Shown here: one piece after another, positions 11,875 to 21,156 of the stretch
Layout: each line of letters begins with the position of its first letter
How positions within the stretch are numbered: the stretch's first letter is position 1
Origin: Aeromonas lacus
GTDB lineage: Bacteria; Pseudomonadota; Gammaproteobacteria; Enterobacterales; Aeromonadaceae
Length of the DNA stretch: 64,000 bases
Assembly (NCBI RefSeq): GCF_000764665.1
Contig: NZ_JRGM01000154.1
Span: 1-64,000, forward strand
Direction: 5' to 3'
The notes under the pieces: generated by a model
Told to the model about the DNA's origin: nothing
The model's input: the letters and a program-made list of their open reading frames with translations, nothing else
The model's database searches: none
Position numbers and translations under genes: made by a program

Positions 11875-12471
11875 ATGGCGTTTCCTGGCATTATCTCTCG
11901 CCTGCACACGGTTTCCAGCGACATAGAATTGCAACTGCAGCTCCAGCAAGGAGCGCAATATCGCGCCGAAGCATTCTGGCTTCCCGCCTCGCTGAGCGAT
12001 CAGTGCAGCACCGTTCTGACAACCCTGTCAGAGAAATGTTCACTCTTTCTGGAGCAGGATGAACCGACTCTTCAACTGCGCAGTCATGACGGTGTGTTGC
12101 AGCAAAATGGTCTGCTGCTCACCGGCAATGGTCAGGAGGTGATGCTGGCCGTCACGCCGGGAGATAAAGGTGTAGTACCGGAATCAGAATTGGCTGACAT
12201 GGCCAAATGGCTGGAAGCCGGCCACCTGCACTTTGTCTGCCCAGCTGCCATCCAGCCGGTCGCCCGGGCCATTCTCAATATCTGGCCACTGGACCCCTAT
12301 CTGGCCCGCCATTTTCTGACCAGTCTCACTCCGCTGCTGCAAAACGTGACCGAGCAGGATTATCTCGCCGTCTTTGGCGCCAGGGTGAATCCGGCCAACC
12401 CGCAGCCAGACTGGGTTCAGGCCTATATGAAGCTCGAAAAGCGCCTGCACAGGGCCTATCTGGATCACTAA
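11875..12471 (+). CDS. Hypothetical protein, unknown family
   Basis: A 198-residue protein with a good AGGA site seven bases before the ATG. No signal peptide and no membrane helix; it is mildly acidic and soluble in appearance. The middle holds a hydrophobic alternating pattern consistent with beta structure (residues 60-95), and the C-terminal third looks helical, ending in many charged and aromatic residues. I recognise no domain or catalytic motif. Divergent from the small HTH gene with 260 bases between, and 300 bases ahead of the OmpA genes. Base use resembles its neighbours, so it does not look recently acquired. Confidence 0.7.
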   Translation: MAFPGIISRLHTVSSDIELQLQLQQGAQYRAEAFWLPASLSDQCSTVLTTLSEKCSLFLEQDEPTLQLRSHDGVLQQNGLLLTGNGQEVMLAVTPGDKGVVPESELADMAKWLEAGHLHFVCPAAIQPVARAILNIWPLDPYLARHFLTSLTPLLQNVTEQDYLAVFGARVNPANPQPDWVQAYMKLEKRLHRAYLDH

Positions 12472-12774
12472 TTAATCTGGATAAACAGCCAGTTATCGAC
12501 ACGACACAATTTGCCATCAGGTTCATTTGTGAGCTTGATCATGTTTCAAAATCGGCATAGAGTGCGCCTCGTCATCGGAATGACATCGTTGCTTGGCTGC
12601 GGTTTTTCACGCTCAGCGTGCCCTGCCAGCGCATCTGACACACCAGGAGAGTGTGCGACCCGACACCGGGTCACTGCCAGACTCGACGCCAGCAGTACGG
12701 CGGAGCCTGCAGCTTACATAAATTCAATAGTGCGAAGCATGTGAACAACGTGCGATCTCAACGAGGATTTTTTT
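12472..12774 (+). promoter_or_regulatory. Long 5' region of the first ompA gene, with a CRP-like site
   Basis: About 300 bases without a convincing gene. At 12528-12543 TGTGA-N6-TCATG matches the left half of a CRP site well and the right half partly. A reading frame from an ATG at 12541 to 12744 crosses it, but its codon use is not convincing. A purine-rich ribosome site (CGAGGA) lies shortly before the ompA start. The length suggests a long structured leader, as is usual for abundant porin mRNAs. Confidence 0.35.
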
Positions 12775-13800
12775 ATGATGAAAATGGCTCCTTCCCTGAT
12801 TGCCATCACCATGGCTGCTCTGGGTGCCACCGCTGCTCACGCCGCTGACGACATCTACTTCGGTGCCGGTGTTGGTGCTGCTCACTTCAACGGTCTGAAC
12901 AAGATCGAAAGCACCAACGTTGGTGAAGAAGATGCTGCTGCAGCCAACGCATTCGTAGGTTACAACTTCAACGAAAACTTCGGTACCGAGTTCGGCTACC
13001 AGTACGCTGGTCGTGGCAACACCGACGGCAACCGTTACGAGAACCAGGGTGCCACCCTGTCCGGTATCGCTCGTCTGCCGCTGGGCGGCGACTTCTCTGC
13101 CTTTGCTGAAGGCGGCGCCTACTGGGCTCACACCGATGGTCTGGGCGTAAGCGACACCAAGGTTTCCCCGCTGGCTGGCTTGGGCGTGACCTACAAGGTT
13201 AACGACGCTCTGGATCTGCAAGCTCGCTACCGCTACATGTGGGACGTGGCTGACCTGCACGCTGACAACGGTGACCGTTACAAGTCCAACCAGAGCGTTG
13301 CTACCCTGGAAGCCGTATACCACCCGTTCCGTTCTTCCTACGTAGCTCCGGCTCCGGCTCCGGTTGTTGAAGAAGCTCCGGCTCCGGTTGCTCCGCAGAT
13401 CGTTGAGAAAAACTTCGCTCTGAACTCCGACGTCCTGTTCGCCTTCGGCAAAGACAGCCTGAAGCCGGAAGGTGTTGCTGCCCTGAACGCTCTGTACCAG
13501 CAGATCGTTGAGTTCCAGCCGAAAGATGGCAACGCTGTTGTTGTTGGTTACACCGACCGTATCGGTTCCGACGCTTACAACCAGAAGCTGTCTGAAGCGC
13601 GTGCCCGCACCGTTGCCAACTTCCTGGTCAGCAAAGGAATGGCTGCCAGCAAGGTTGCCATCGAAGGTCGTGGCGAAGCCAACCCGGTTACCGGCACCAA
13701 GTGCAATGGCGTGAAAGCTAAAGCTCAGCTGATCTCCTGCCTGGCTCCGGACCGTCGCGTAGAAGTTCGCGTATCTGGCGTACAAGAAGTTCAGAAGTAA
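12775..13800 (+). CDS. ompA: OmpA family outer-membrane protein (first of tandem pair)
   Basis: Abundant outer-membrane protein, 341 residues. A signal peptide (about residues 1-23, ending AHAADD) is followed by an 8-stranded beta-barrel to about residue 185. Then comes a Pro/Ala hinge rich in APAPAP and PAPVAP repeats (about 190-205), then the periplasmic OmpA-C domain, which binds peptidoglycan (GYTDRIGSDAYNQKLSEARA, with the Asp and Arg of the diaminopimelate site). Two cysteines near the C-terminus probably form a disulfide. Codon use is strongly biased to a few codons, as in very highly expressed genes. A terminator follows, so it can be transcribed alone. Confidence 0.95.
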   Translation: MMKMAPSLIAITMAALGATAAHAADDIYFGAGVGAAHFNGLNKIESTNVGEEDAAAANAFVGYNFNENFGTEFGYQYAGRGNTDGNRYENQGATLSGIARLPLGGDFSAFAEGGAYWAHTDGLGVSDTKVSPLAGLGVTYKVNDALDLQARYRYMWDVADLHADNGDRYKSNQSVATLEAVYHPFRSSYVAPAPAPVVEEAPAPVAPQIVEKNFALNSDVLFAFGKDSLKPEGVAALNALYQQIVEFQPKDGNAVVVGYTDRIGSDAYNQKLSEARARTVANFLVSKGMAASKVAIEGRGEANPVTGTKCNGVKAKAQLISCLAPDRRVEVRVSGVQEVQK

Positions 13801-14138
13801 TCTGACTCTTGTGTGCAGAAAGGGGGAGCCAAGGCTCCCCCTTTTGTTTATCCTCTGTCGTTTTTCCCCGCTTCATACTTCCCTGTTCTACTCCTGACAA
13901 TCCTGTCACCTTTTCCCGTGAACTTGCCTGCTCAGAGTCAAAGGCATACAGTAGTTGCGCCTGTAAGGGATTGGATAAGCGCGAGATAACGCTTCCCTTC
14001 CGGCCTGTTGTCCATGATGCCAATGCCTCATGAGTGTCCCGAAGCCATCCGCTATCCACTTTGCTGGCGAATTTTTCGCAGCTAATAAAAACGACTGTTT
14101 AGAATGCCCGCAAGGGCAGATGCAACGAGGATAATTCG
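13801..14138 (+). other. Intergenic region between the two ompA genes
   Basis: A strong terminator occupies 13821-13846. The remaining 290 bases hold no reading frame I trust. They presumably carry the promoter of the second gene, with an ACGAGGATA ribosome site shortly before its ATG. Confidence 0.5.
13821..13846 (+). terminator. Terminator of the first ompA gene
   Basis: Stem AGGGGGAGCC / GGCTCCCCCT with a two-base loop, followed by TTTTG, 20 bases after the stop codon. Confidence 0.85.
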
Positions 14139-15140
14139 ATGAAAATCAACATGGCACCAACTCTGATCGCACTGGCGCTTGCCGCCGCAGCTACCACGGC
14201 ACAGGCCGCCGATGACTGGTACGGCGGTATGGGCGCAGGCTGGGCGTATGCCCACAATCTTGATGATGTGCATGGTCAGGATACCGATAAAGACGCCACC
14301 GCGCTGAACCTGTTCGGTGGCTACAACTTCAACCAGAACTTCGCCGCCGAGCTGGGCTATCTCTACGCTGGCAAAGCTGGCGTAGACGGTACCGACTTCA
14401 AGACCCAGGGAGGCACCCTCTCAGGCATCGCTCGCCTGCCGCTGGGCGATATCTTCTCCGTATTTGCTGAAGGTGGCGCCTACTTCAACCACGTCAACGG
14501 CAACGGCAGCGACGCCAACGGCACTGCACCGCTGGCGGGCCTGGGGCTGACAGCCAAGCTCTCCGACCTCATCGATGTGCAGGCTCGCTACCGCTACCTG
14601 TGGAATCTCGGTGACGAGCAGAAAACCTGGGAGAGCGACATGAGCGTTGCCACCCTGGAGCTGGTGCTGCACCCCAACCGGACATCCTATGTCGCACCAG
14701 TTGCCGCTCCGGCCCCCGAGCCCGTCCCCGAGCCTGTGGTCGTCGACAAGAACTTTGCCCTGAGCTCTGACGTGCTGTTTGCCTTTGGCAAATCCAGCCT
14801 CAAGCCAGAAGGTGTCGCAGCGCTCAATACCCTGTATCAACAGATCGTCGACGTGCAGCCGAAAGATGGCAGCGCCGTGGTGGTCGGTTACACCGACCGC
14901 ATCGGCTCCGATGCCTACAACCTGAAGCTCTCCGAAGCCCGTGCCCGCACCGTGGCCGACTTCCTGGTAGGCAAGGGTCTGCCGGCTGGCAAGGTCTCCA
15001 TCGAGGGTCGTGGCGAGGCTAACCCGGTTACCGGCACCCAGTGCGACGGCATCAAGGCCAAGGCCAAGCTGATCGCCTGTCTGGCCCCGGATCGCCGTGT
15101 CGAAGTACGCGTCACCGGCGTCCAGCAAGTGACCCAGTAA
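14139..15140 (+). CDS. OmpA family outer-membrane protein (second of tandem pair)
   Basis: Paralogue of the preceding gene, 333 residues, with the same plan: signal peptide to about residue 23 (TTAQAADD), 8-strand barrel, Pro/Glu/Val hinge (PAPEPVPEPV near 187-197) and OmpA-C domain (GYTDRIGSDAYNLKLSEARA). The C-terminal domains of the pair are nearly identical, while the barrels and surface loops differ most. The biased highly-expressed codon use of the first gene is weaker here, which suggests lower expression. Tandem ompA genes of this kind are known in Aeromonas, where the second is often called ompAII. Confidence 0.93.
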   Translation: MKINMAPTLIALALAAAATTAQAADDWYGGMGAGWAYAHNLDDVHGQDTDKDATALNLFGGYNFNQNFAAELGYLYAGKAGVDGTDFKTQGGTLSGIARLPLGDIFSVFAEGGAYFNHVNGNGSDANGTAPLAGLGLTAKLSDLIDVQARYRYLWNLGDEQKTWESDMSVATLELVLHPNRTSYVAPVAAPAPEPVPEPVVVDKNFALSSDVLFAFGKSSLKPEGVAALNTLYQQIVDVQPKDGSAVVVGYTDRIGSDAYNLKLSEARARTVADFLVGKGLPAGKVSIEGRGEANPVTGTQCDGIKAKAKLIACLAPDRRVEVRVTGVQQVTQ

Positions 15141-15160
15141 CCACGTCTGATAACACCCAA

Positions 15161-15220
15161 GGGGATGAAACTGCATCCCCTCTGGATGCAAAAAGGGATG
15201 CCATGGCATCCCTTTGTTTT
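15161..15220. terminator. Terminator region between ompAII and maeA
   Basis: Two hairpins in tandem: GGGGATG...CATCCCC at 15161-15180, and the perfect palindrome AAAGGGATGCC...GGCATCCCTTT at 15192-15215 with T runs on its right side. It sits between convergent genes. Confidence 0.75.
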
Positions 15221-15245
15221 TACGGCGATTTAGCGCTGAGCTGTA

Positions 15246-16940
15246 TCAGAAGGAGGTACGGCGGTAGCGGCGATATTCCGGATGCCAGAAGTTGGCTTCG
15301 ATGGCCTGCTCGATCACCTCGTCCGGGGTCTGCACCGCCTTGCCCTGCAGCATGGCGGTCTTGGCCACCATCTTGGCGATGTAGCGGGAGACCTGATGGA
15401 TATCCGCCAGATCCGGCAGCAGCGAGCCCTCCTCCCCTTTCACCAGCGGTGAACACTCCGCCAGCGCGCGACTGGCCGACATCAGCATGGCATCGGTCAC
15501 CCGTTTGGCACCGGAGGCGATGACGCCAAGGCCGATCCCCGGGAAGATGAAGGAGTTATTGCACTGGGCGATCACGTAGCGCTTGCCCTTGTACTCCACC
15601 GGTGCAAACGGGCTGCCGGTTGCCACCAGCGCCTGACCATCGGTCCAGCGGATGAGATCGGCCGGCGTCGCCTCGACCCGGGAGGTGGGGTTGGAGAGCG
15701 GGAAGATGATGGGACGGGCACAATGCTTGTGCATGGTCTTGACCACCTCTTCGGTAAACAGCCCAGGCTGACCGGAGACCCCGATCAGAATGTCCGGGCG
15801 ACCGTGCTCCATCACCTCCAGCAGGGAGATGTTATCCCCCACCGGCCAGTCGGCAATGCGCTCCACCGGTTGGGAGAGACGGCGCTGGAAGTCGAGCTGG
15901 TTGGGGATCTTGTCGGTGATAAGACCGAAACGGTCCACCATAAAGACCCGGCTGCGCGCCTGCGCATCGGTCAGCCCTTCAGCCTTCATCTGCGCCACGA
16001 TCTGCTCGGCAATGCCGCAACCGGCGCTGCCCGCGCCGAGGAAGGCAACCCGCTTCTCGGAGAGCTTGGCGCCAGAGGCCTTGCAGGCGGCGATCAGGCT
16101 GCCCAGGGTCACGGCAGCGGTGCCCTGAATGTCGTCGTTGAAGCAGCAGAGCTCGTTCTTGTAACGGTTGAGCAGCGGCATGGCGTTGTTCTGAGCGAAG
16201 TCCTCGAACTGCAGCAGGATATCGGGCCAGCGGCGCTTGACCGCCTGAATGAAGGCATCGACAAACTCGGCATACTCTTCACCGGAGATGCGCGGATTGC
16301 GCCAGCCCATGTAGAAGGGGTCGTTCAGCAACTGCTGGTTGTTGGTGCCAACATCCAGCACCACCGGCAGGCAGTAGGCGGGCGAGATGCCGCCACAGGC
16401 GGTGTAGAGCGACAGCTTGCCGATGGGAATGCCCATGCCGCCGATCCCTTGGTCACCCAGACCCAGGATCCGCTCGCCATCGGTCACCACGATCACCTTG
16501 ACGTTCTGCTTGGTGGCGTTTTGCAGCATGTCATCGATCCTGTCCTTGTCCGGATAGGAGATGAAGAGGCCACGGGCGCGGCGGTAGATGTTGGAGAACT
16601 CCTCGCACGCCTTGCCGACGGTCGGGGTGTAGATGATGGGCAACATCTCGGTCAGGTGGTTGTGTAGCAGCCGGTAGAACAGTGTCTCGTTGGTATCCTG
16701 GATGTTGCGCAGATAGATGTGCTTGTCCATGTCGTTGCCAAACGCCATGAACTGGCGATAGGCGCGCTCGGCCTGCTCCTCGATGGTCTCGATATTCTGG
16801 GGCAACAGCCCTTCGAGGTTGAAGTTGCTGCGCTCTTCGCTGGTGAAGGCGCTCCCCTTGTTGAGCAGTGGGGTCTCCAGCAGGGCGGGGCCGGCGTAGG
16901 GAATGTAGAGAGGACGTTTCTGGTTATTATCTTCAAACAT
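15246..16940 (-). CDS. maeA: NAD-dependent malic enzyme
   Basis: Oxidative decarboxylation of L-malate to pyruvate and CO2 with NAD+, cytosolic. 564 residues, equal to E. coli MaeA (SfcA). Visible are the malate-site segment [13 protein letters not shown] near residue 105, the signature [19 protein letters not shown] near 155-173 and the Rossmann motif [13 protein letters not shown] near 300. Single gene, with no transporter beside it. A second, shorter malic enzyme sits at 43649-45199 within an organic-acid operon, so this one is likely the housekeeping anaplerotic/gluconeogenic copy (inference). Confidence 0.95.
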   Translation of the reverse strand: MFEDNNQKRPLYIPYAGPALLETPLLNKGSAFTSEERSNFNLEGLLPQNIETIEEQAERAYRQFMAFGNDMDKHIYLRNIQDTNETLFYRLLHNHLTEMLPIIYTPTVGKACEEFSNIYRRARGLFISYPDKDRIDDMLQNATKQNVKVIVVTDGERILGLGDQGIGGMGIPIGKLSLYTACGGISPAYCLPVVLDVGTNNQQLLNDPFYMGWRNPRISGEEYAEFVDAFIQAVKRRWPDILLQFEDFAQNNAMPLLNRYKNELCCFNDDIQGTAAVTLGSLIAACKASGAKLSEKRVAFLGAGSAGCGIAEQIVAQMKAEGLTDAQARSRVFMVDRFGLITDKIPNQLDFQRRLSQPVERIADWPVGDNISLLEVMEHGRPDILIGVSGQPGLFTEEVVKTMHKHCARPIIFPLSNPTSRVEATPADLIRWTDGQALVATGSPFAPVEYKGKRYVIAQCNNSFIFPGIGLGVIASGAKRVTDAMLMSASRALAECSPLVKGEEGSLLPDLADIHQVSRYIAKMVAKTAMLQGKAVQTPDEVIEQAIEANFWHPEYRRYRRTSF

Positions 16941-17009
16941 GGATCTTGATACCTAAACGGTTAGCTAGACGCAGGAACCCGCCGATCCTAGGGGCTTGTG
17001 TCATTAATT

Positions 17010-17867
17010 TCAAAGAGTTTGCATATCCGTTGCAAAAGGTTTGCGACCGAGTCGACGAAATGCCCCCGGGGTCTGACCAGTCTGACGCCGAAACGAGTTG
17101 GCAAAGTTGGCGCCATCGCTATAACCGACCCGGGTGGCCAGCTCGCTGAGTGGCCAGTTGGTATAGAGCAGCAGCTGGCGCGCCTTGTTCATTCTGAGCT
17201 CGGTCACCCTCGCCATCGGTCCCATACCAAAGTGCTGCTGACAGAGGCGGTGCAGATGGGGCACCGAACAGGCCATCTGATCAGCGAGCAGGGCCACGCT
17301 CCAGGGCTCGTCGAGGCGCGCCTCCACCCGGCGAAACAGCGCCTGCAGGCGCAGCTCCGGTGTGCCACGCACTTCTCCCTGCAGGGTGCGCTCCAGCAGT
17401 GCCAGCAGCAGAGTGAGCAACTGGGGCTGGAGTGGGGAACGAACCCCTTCGAGCTGGATCAGGCTGAGCAGATGATGAAGCTGATCACCGCCATCCCCCT
17501 GCCAGATACGATGACCAAGCCGGTGCAGATGCTGCCAGCGCGGCACGTCATCGAGCAAAATCCAGCTCATCTGCCACTGCTCCCCCACCAGCTTGAGACC
17601 ACCGGGCACGGCGGCGGGCAAAAAGATGAGCGAACCGTTCGGGATGGGCTGCTCGCCACGGTCGGTGAGCAGCGCTCCCCCCTCGCTGTGGCTCGCCATC
17701 AGAATGTGAAACTCGGGCCGATTGCGGCGAATGAGGTAGTGCTCCCGAATGGTCGAAAGGCCGGTCAGAAAGATACCGGCCTCACCGAGCAGCGGCAGCC
17801 CTTCGCGCCCCAGCATCCGCTCATCGCAGGCGGGCGCTATCTCCAGACACTCGCTGACAAAGGGCAT
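17010..17867 (-). CDS. AraC family transcriptional regulator
   Basis: 285 residues. The N-terminal half (to about 175) is a cupin-like AraC ligand-binding domain. The C-terminal 100 residues carry the paired helix-turn-helix (VALLADQMACSVPHLHRL, then LSELATRVGYSDGANFANSF). GAGG lies a few bases before the ATG at 17867. It lies 70 bases from the maeA start (same strand, upstream of it) and 120 bases from the divergent MATE exporter. The divergent MATE gene is the more usual target for such an arrangement, but the inducer and target are not known. Confidence 0.88.
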   Translation of the reverse strand: MPFVSECLEIAPACDERMLGREGLPLLGEAGIFLTGLSTIREHYLIRRNRPEFHILMASHSEGGALLTDRGEQPIPNGSLIFLPAAVPGGLKLVGEQWQMSWILLDDVPRWQHLHRLGHRIWQGDGGDQLHHLLSLIQLEGVRSPLQPQLLTLLLALLERTLQGEVRGTPELRLQALFRRVEARLDEPWSVALLADQMACSVPHLHRLCQQHFGMGPMARVTELRMNKARQLLLYTNWPLSELATRVGYSDGANFANSFRRQTGQTPGAFRRLGRKPFATDMQTL

Positions 17868-17987
17868 AACACCTCAACAGGATAGTTTCACACAATAAAC
17901 CCGAGAGAGACTCACAGTGAAGCCGCTCGCCACTCCCCCTATCATACCCATGACAAACCTTGCTTTTCTCATACCCGGTTAACACTA

Positions 17988-19367
17988 ATGAATTATTGGC
18001 AAGCGATTTTAAAACAAACCACCGATCGCGAGTTCATGACTCGACTGTGGCGGCTGGCACTGCCGGTTTCGCTGCAATCCATGATGTTCTCCCTGCTTGG
18101 TCTCATCGACATCATGATGGTGAGCCAGCTTGGCACCACGGCTGTGGCGGCGGTCGGCTTGGGTAACCGGGTCTTCTTCTTCAATCTGCTGGTGACAGCG
18201 GGCCTCGCTGGTGGGGTCTCGGTGTTGGCAGCACAATATTACGGCCGTGGCGAGATGGCCGGGGTACGCCGGTCACTGGCTCTGGCACTGGTCGGCGCCC
18301 TGCTGGTGGCGCTGCCGTTTGCCCTCGTCTATGTGCTCGCTCCGGGCGACGTGCTCGGATTTGCCAGCCAGGATCCCGAGCTGCGCGCGCTGGCCGACCA
18401 GTTTCTGATGATCACCGGCGCCACCATCCTCTGCACCGCCGTGGTGGTGCCGCTGGAGTCGGCGCTGCGCTCGGTCGGCAATGCCGCCGCCCCCACCCGG
18501 ATCGGCATCATCGCCATCATTGCCAACGTCATCCTCAACTACGCCCTCATCTTCGGTCATTTCGGCTTCGAGGCGATGGGGGTGGCCGGCTCGGCATGGG
18601 GCACCACCCTTTCCCGTCTGCTGCAGACGGTGCTGCTGCTCATCTATGTGCAGCGCAATGAGGCTCGCCTCGTGCCGCACAAGGCTGACTGGCTGGCAGC
18701 ATTCCGGCGCAAGGAGGTAGTGCGCTTTACCCTGATCGCCCTGCCGCTGCTGTTTCATGACGGGCTCTGGGCATTCGGCATGCTGCTCTACGGCTTTCTC
18801 TACGCCCATCTTGGCACCGATTCGCTGGCCATCATGACGACCTTGGGCACGCTGGAGAGCATCCTTATCTCCCTTTTCTTCGGGCTGGCGGTAGCCTGCT
18901 CCACCCTGCTCGGCCACCGGCTTGGCGCCGAGGAGTACGAGATCGCCTGGCAGCACTCCCAGCTCTTCCTGCTGCTGGCACCGATTGGCGCGCTACTGGT
19001 GGGGATCATCGTCTGGCTGCTGCAAGCCAACCTGCTGCAGTGGGTCGGCAACCTGCCTCCCGAGCTGATGGCCGAGGCGGGACAGGTGCTCGGCATCATG
19101 TGCCTCGGGATGCTGCTCAAGGTGTTCAACATGGTGGGGATCATCGGGGTGCTGCGCTCTGGCGGCGATGTGAACTACAGCATCTTCATCGATATTGTCG
19201 GCATGTGGTGTATCGGCCTGCCGCTCGCCTGGGTAGCTGTCTCCCTGCTCGGTTGGCCCCTTTCCTGGGTGGTGGCGGTGGTGCTGCTGGAGGAGATCAG
19301 CAAGATGGTGCTGGTGCAGCGTCGCATTCGCCAGCGCCGCTGGCTGAAGAATCTGGTGATGGGCTAA
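17988..19367 (+). CDS. MATE family efflux transporter
   Basis: Cation-coupled multidrug or metabolite exporter, inner membrane, 459 residues with 12 predicted helices in two pseudo-symmetric halves. The first half begins LALPVSLQSMMFSLLGLIDI. TM1-2 are followed by the loop VAAVGLGNRVFFF typical of the family. No strong Shine-Dalgarno precedes the ATG. Divergent from the AraC regulator. Substrate unknown; the protein is nearer the DinF/NorM-type branch than the eukaryotic branch (inference). Confidence 0.9.
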   Translation: MNYWQAILKQTTDREFMTRLWRLALPVSLQSMMFSLLGLIDIMMVSQLGTTAVAAVGLGNRVFFFNLLVTAGLAGGVSVLAAQYYGRGEMAGVRRSLALALVGALLVALPFALVYVLAPGDVLGFASQDPELRALADQFLMITGATILCTAVVVPLESALRSVGNAAAPTRIGIIAIIANVILNYALIFGHFGFEAMGVAGSAWGTTLSRLLQTVLLLIYVQRNEARLVPHKADWLAAFRRKEVVRFTLIALPLLFHDGLWAFGMLLYGFLYAHLGTDSLAIMTTLGTLESILISLFFGLAVACSTLLGHRLGAEEYEIAWQHSQLFLLLAPIGALLVGIIVWLLQANLLQWVGNLPPELMAEAGQVLGIMCLGMLLKVFNMVGIIGVLRSGGDVNYSIFIDIVGMWCIGLPLAWVAVSLLGWPLSWVVAVVLLEEISKMVLVQRRIRQRRWLKNLVMG

Positions 19368-19505
19368 AACGCCACAAAGCGGGGTCATATCAATGACAGA
19401 AAATCCCCGTTTGCAGTATGCTAGCCCCCTCTTCAATCAGAGGCAGGGCGCCGCCACATGCAATGGCTCAATGCCCCTGCCCAGTAGTCGTTTAAGGAGA
19501 CGAGC

Positions 19506-19754
19506 ATGCAACCACAGAAAGAGCTGATCACCGAGACTGCCCTGCTGGAGATGGCCAACAAGATCATCAAGGAACACGAGGATTTCATTCACGGCATGCG
19601 CGCCGACTCGGTGGAGCAGAAGGGAGATATTCTGGTGTTCAAGGGGGAGTTCTTCCTCGCCGAAGATGGTACTCCGACCGGCAAGACCATGGCAGTGTTC
19701 AACATGTTCAAGCTGCTGGCCCAGCAACTCTCCGGCAAGTACAAGCTGAGCTGA
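19506..19754 (+). CDS. yciN: YciN family protein (DUF2498)
   Basis: 82-residue soluble protein whose core matches E. coli YciN: ANKIIKEHEDFIHGM, then VFKGEFFLAEDG and the C-terminal TMAVFNMFKLLAQQL. The role of the family is unknown. AAGGAGA lies seven bases before the ATG, so it is well translated. It follows the MATE gene by 138 bases and ends at a strong terminator shared with the convergent diguanylate cyclase. Confidence 0.9.
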   Translation: MQPQKELITETALLEMANKIIKEHEDFIHGMRADSVEQKGDILVFKGEFFLAEDGTPTGKTMAVFNMFKLLAQQLSGKYKLS

Positions 19755-19777
19755 TTTCGTCAGCACCTTGCCAACAA

Positions 19778-19806
19778 GATGCCGCCCTCAGGCGGCATCT
19801 GTTTTT
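19778..19806. terminator. Terminator shared by yciN and the diguanylate cyclase
   Basis: GATGCCGCC / GGCGGCATC stem with a CTCA loop, followed by TGTTTTT. Its right arm overlaps the last codons of the convergent cyclase gene. Confidence 0.8.
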
Positions 19807-20909
19807 CCACTGTTCTGCCCCTCGACCACCACGCAGTTGCGTCCTGCCATCTTGGCCTGATAGAGGCACTCGTCAGCACGATTGATCAGAATATCGATGG
19901 TGTCGTCGGCACGAGCCATGGCAATCCCGATACTCACCGTCACCTCCAGCAACTCGTCCGAGGTGGGACTCTTTACCAGCCGCGCCTCGACCGCAATACG
20001 CAGCCGCTCGGCCATTTTGGTCGCCTGCACCGGATCGGCGTGGTTGTGCATCAGGATGGCAAACTCCTCGCCGCCGTAGCGCCCCAACACCATATCCGGT
20101 TCCAACTGCTCGCCCAGAGTGGTGGCCACCTCCTTGAGCACCGCATCCCCTGCCAGATGGCCGTAGATATCGTTGATCCGCTTGAAGCGATCGAGATCCA
20201 GCAGCATTACCGCAAAGGGCTTCTTCTTGGTCTGCAGTCGGGCTCTCGCCTGCTCCAACTGCTTCATCAGCAGGCGGCGGTTCATCATGCCGGTCAGCTC
20301 GTCGGTGGTGGACTCCCGATAGAGTCGCAGCAGCATATTGAGCTGACCACACTGCACCCAGCAGCTGGCCAGGGTAAACATGCCGAGCACCCAGATCTGG
20401 TTCAGGGTGGCCTGGCTCCAGAGGCTCTGCCCCACCAACAGCCAGTACCCCAGCAGCATGGTCACCAGCACCACGCCAGCCAGCTGCAACCCGAGGGAGA
20501 GCGGAATGGGGAAGATGGCAAACAGAGTGATGAGCAGATAGGGGAAGACGGCATAACCGGCCTGCAACTCCTGCTCGCTGCCAAAACTGTGCAAACAGAA
20601 AAGGGAGAAGATCATCATCACCATCATCAGATAGCCGAGCGCCAGCTTCATCCGCTCGCGACGAAAATGAATCAGGTAAGAGAGGGGGATCAGCGGTGAA
20701 AGCGCCAGAGTACAGAAGATGCGGGCCTGAAACAGCAGCTCGAAATGGGGGGCCGGCAGAGTAATCCAGTCCACCACGGCCCAGGCCGGCAACCCGGCCA
20801 TCAGCAGGCAGGTGAGCAGGCGCAACCGCACCGTCATAAAGCCCATACGGGTACGGGTAAAGTCTTCGGAGTGAACCCTCGCACTCCAGAACTCTGACAA
20901 CTTAAGCAT
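19788..20909 (-). CDS. Membrane-embedded diguanylate cyclase
   Basis: 373 residues. The first 195 hold about six membrane helices with short loops (a MASE-like integral-membrane sensor, exact type uncertain). The rest is a GGDEF domain with GRYGGEEF near residue 280 and the substrate motif DLDRFKRINDIYGHLAGD. The canonical inhibitory-site position holds LEPD instead of RxxD. No EAL domain. Makes c-di-GMP. Single gene, with its own promoter in the AT-rich stretch 20910-21020. Confidence 0.9.
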   Translation of the reverse strand: MLKLSEFWSARVHSEDFTRTRMGFMTVRLRLLTCLLMAGLPAWAVVDWITLPAPHFELLFQARIFCTLALSPLIPLSYLIHFRRERMKLALGYLMMVMMIFSLFCLHSFGSEQELQAGYAVFPYLLITLFAIFPIPLSLGLQLAGVVLVTMLLGYWLLVGQSLWSQATLNQIWVLGMFTLASCWVQCGQLNMLLRLYRESTTDELTGMMNRRLLMKQLEQARARLQTKKKPFAVMLLDLDRFKRINDIYGHLAGDAVLKEVATTLGEQLEPDMVLGRYGGEEFAILMHNHADPVQATKMAERLRIAVEARLVKSPTSDELLEVTVSIGIAMARADDTIDILINRADECLYQAKMAGRNCVVVEGQNSGKTDAA

Positions 20910-21156
20910 CCAGAGTCTCCACGATTAATTACTGAGGGCTCATTCTACACCTACAAAGTGGTAAAAATATCATTAGCGAGGGGAATAAAAAGGAGAGGAC
21001 GATCACACAAACAGATAGATGATAACGACATCGCGCAAACGTTTCAATACACAGAAAAATAAACCTTTTTTCTCTTCATTAACGCTGGTCATCCCCCTCT
21101 CGATCACTACAATAGCGCCCAATTTTTCCCCCTCCCCCCACACAATCGAGGTACAT

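Noticed and set aside
11349-12471. Toxin-antitoxin pair
   Set aside because: The HTH gene and the unknown gene are divergent, 260 bases apart, and the unknown protein shows no toxin motif.
12541-12744. Short frame before ompA with a hydrophobic stretch and LLGCG
   Set aside because: Looks like a lipoprotein start, but it lacks a ribosome site and runs through the ompA leader; codon use unlike the neighbours.
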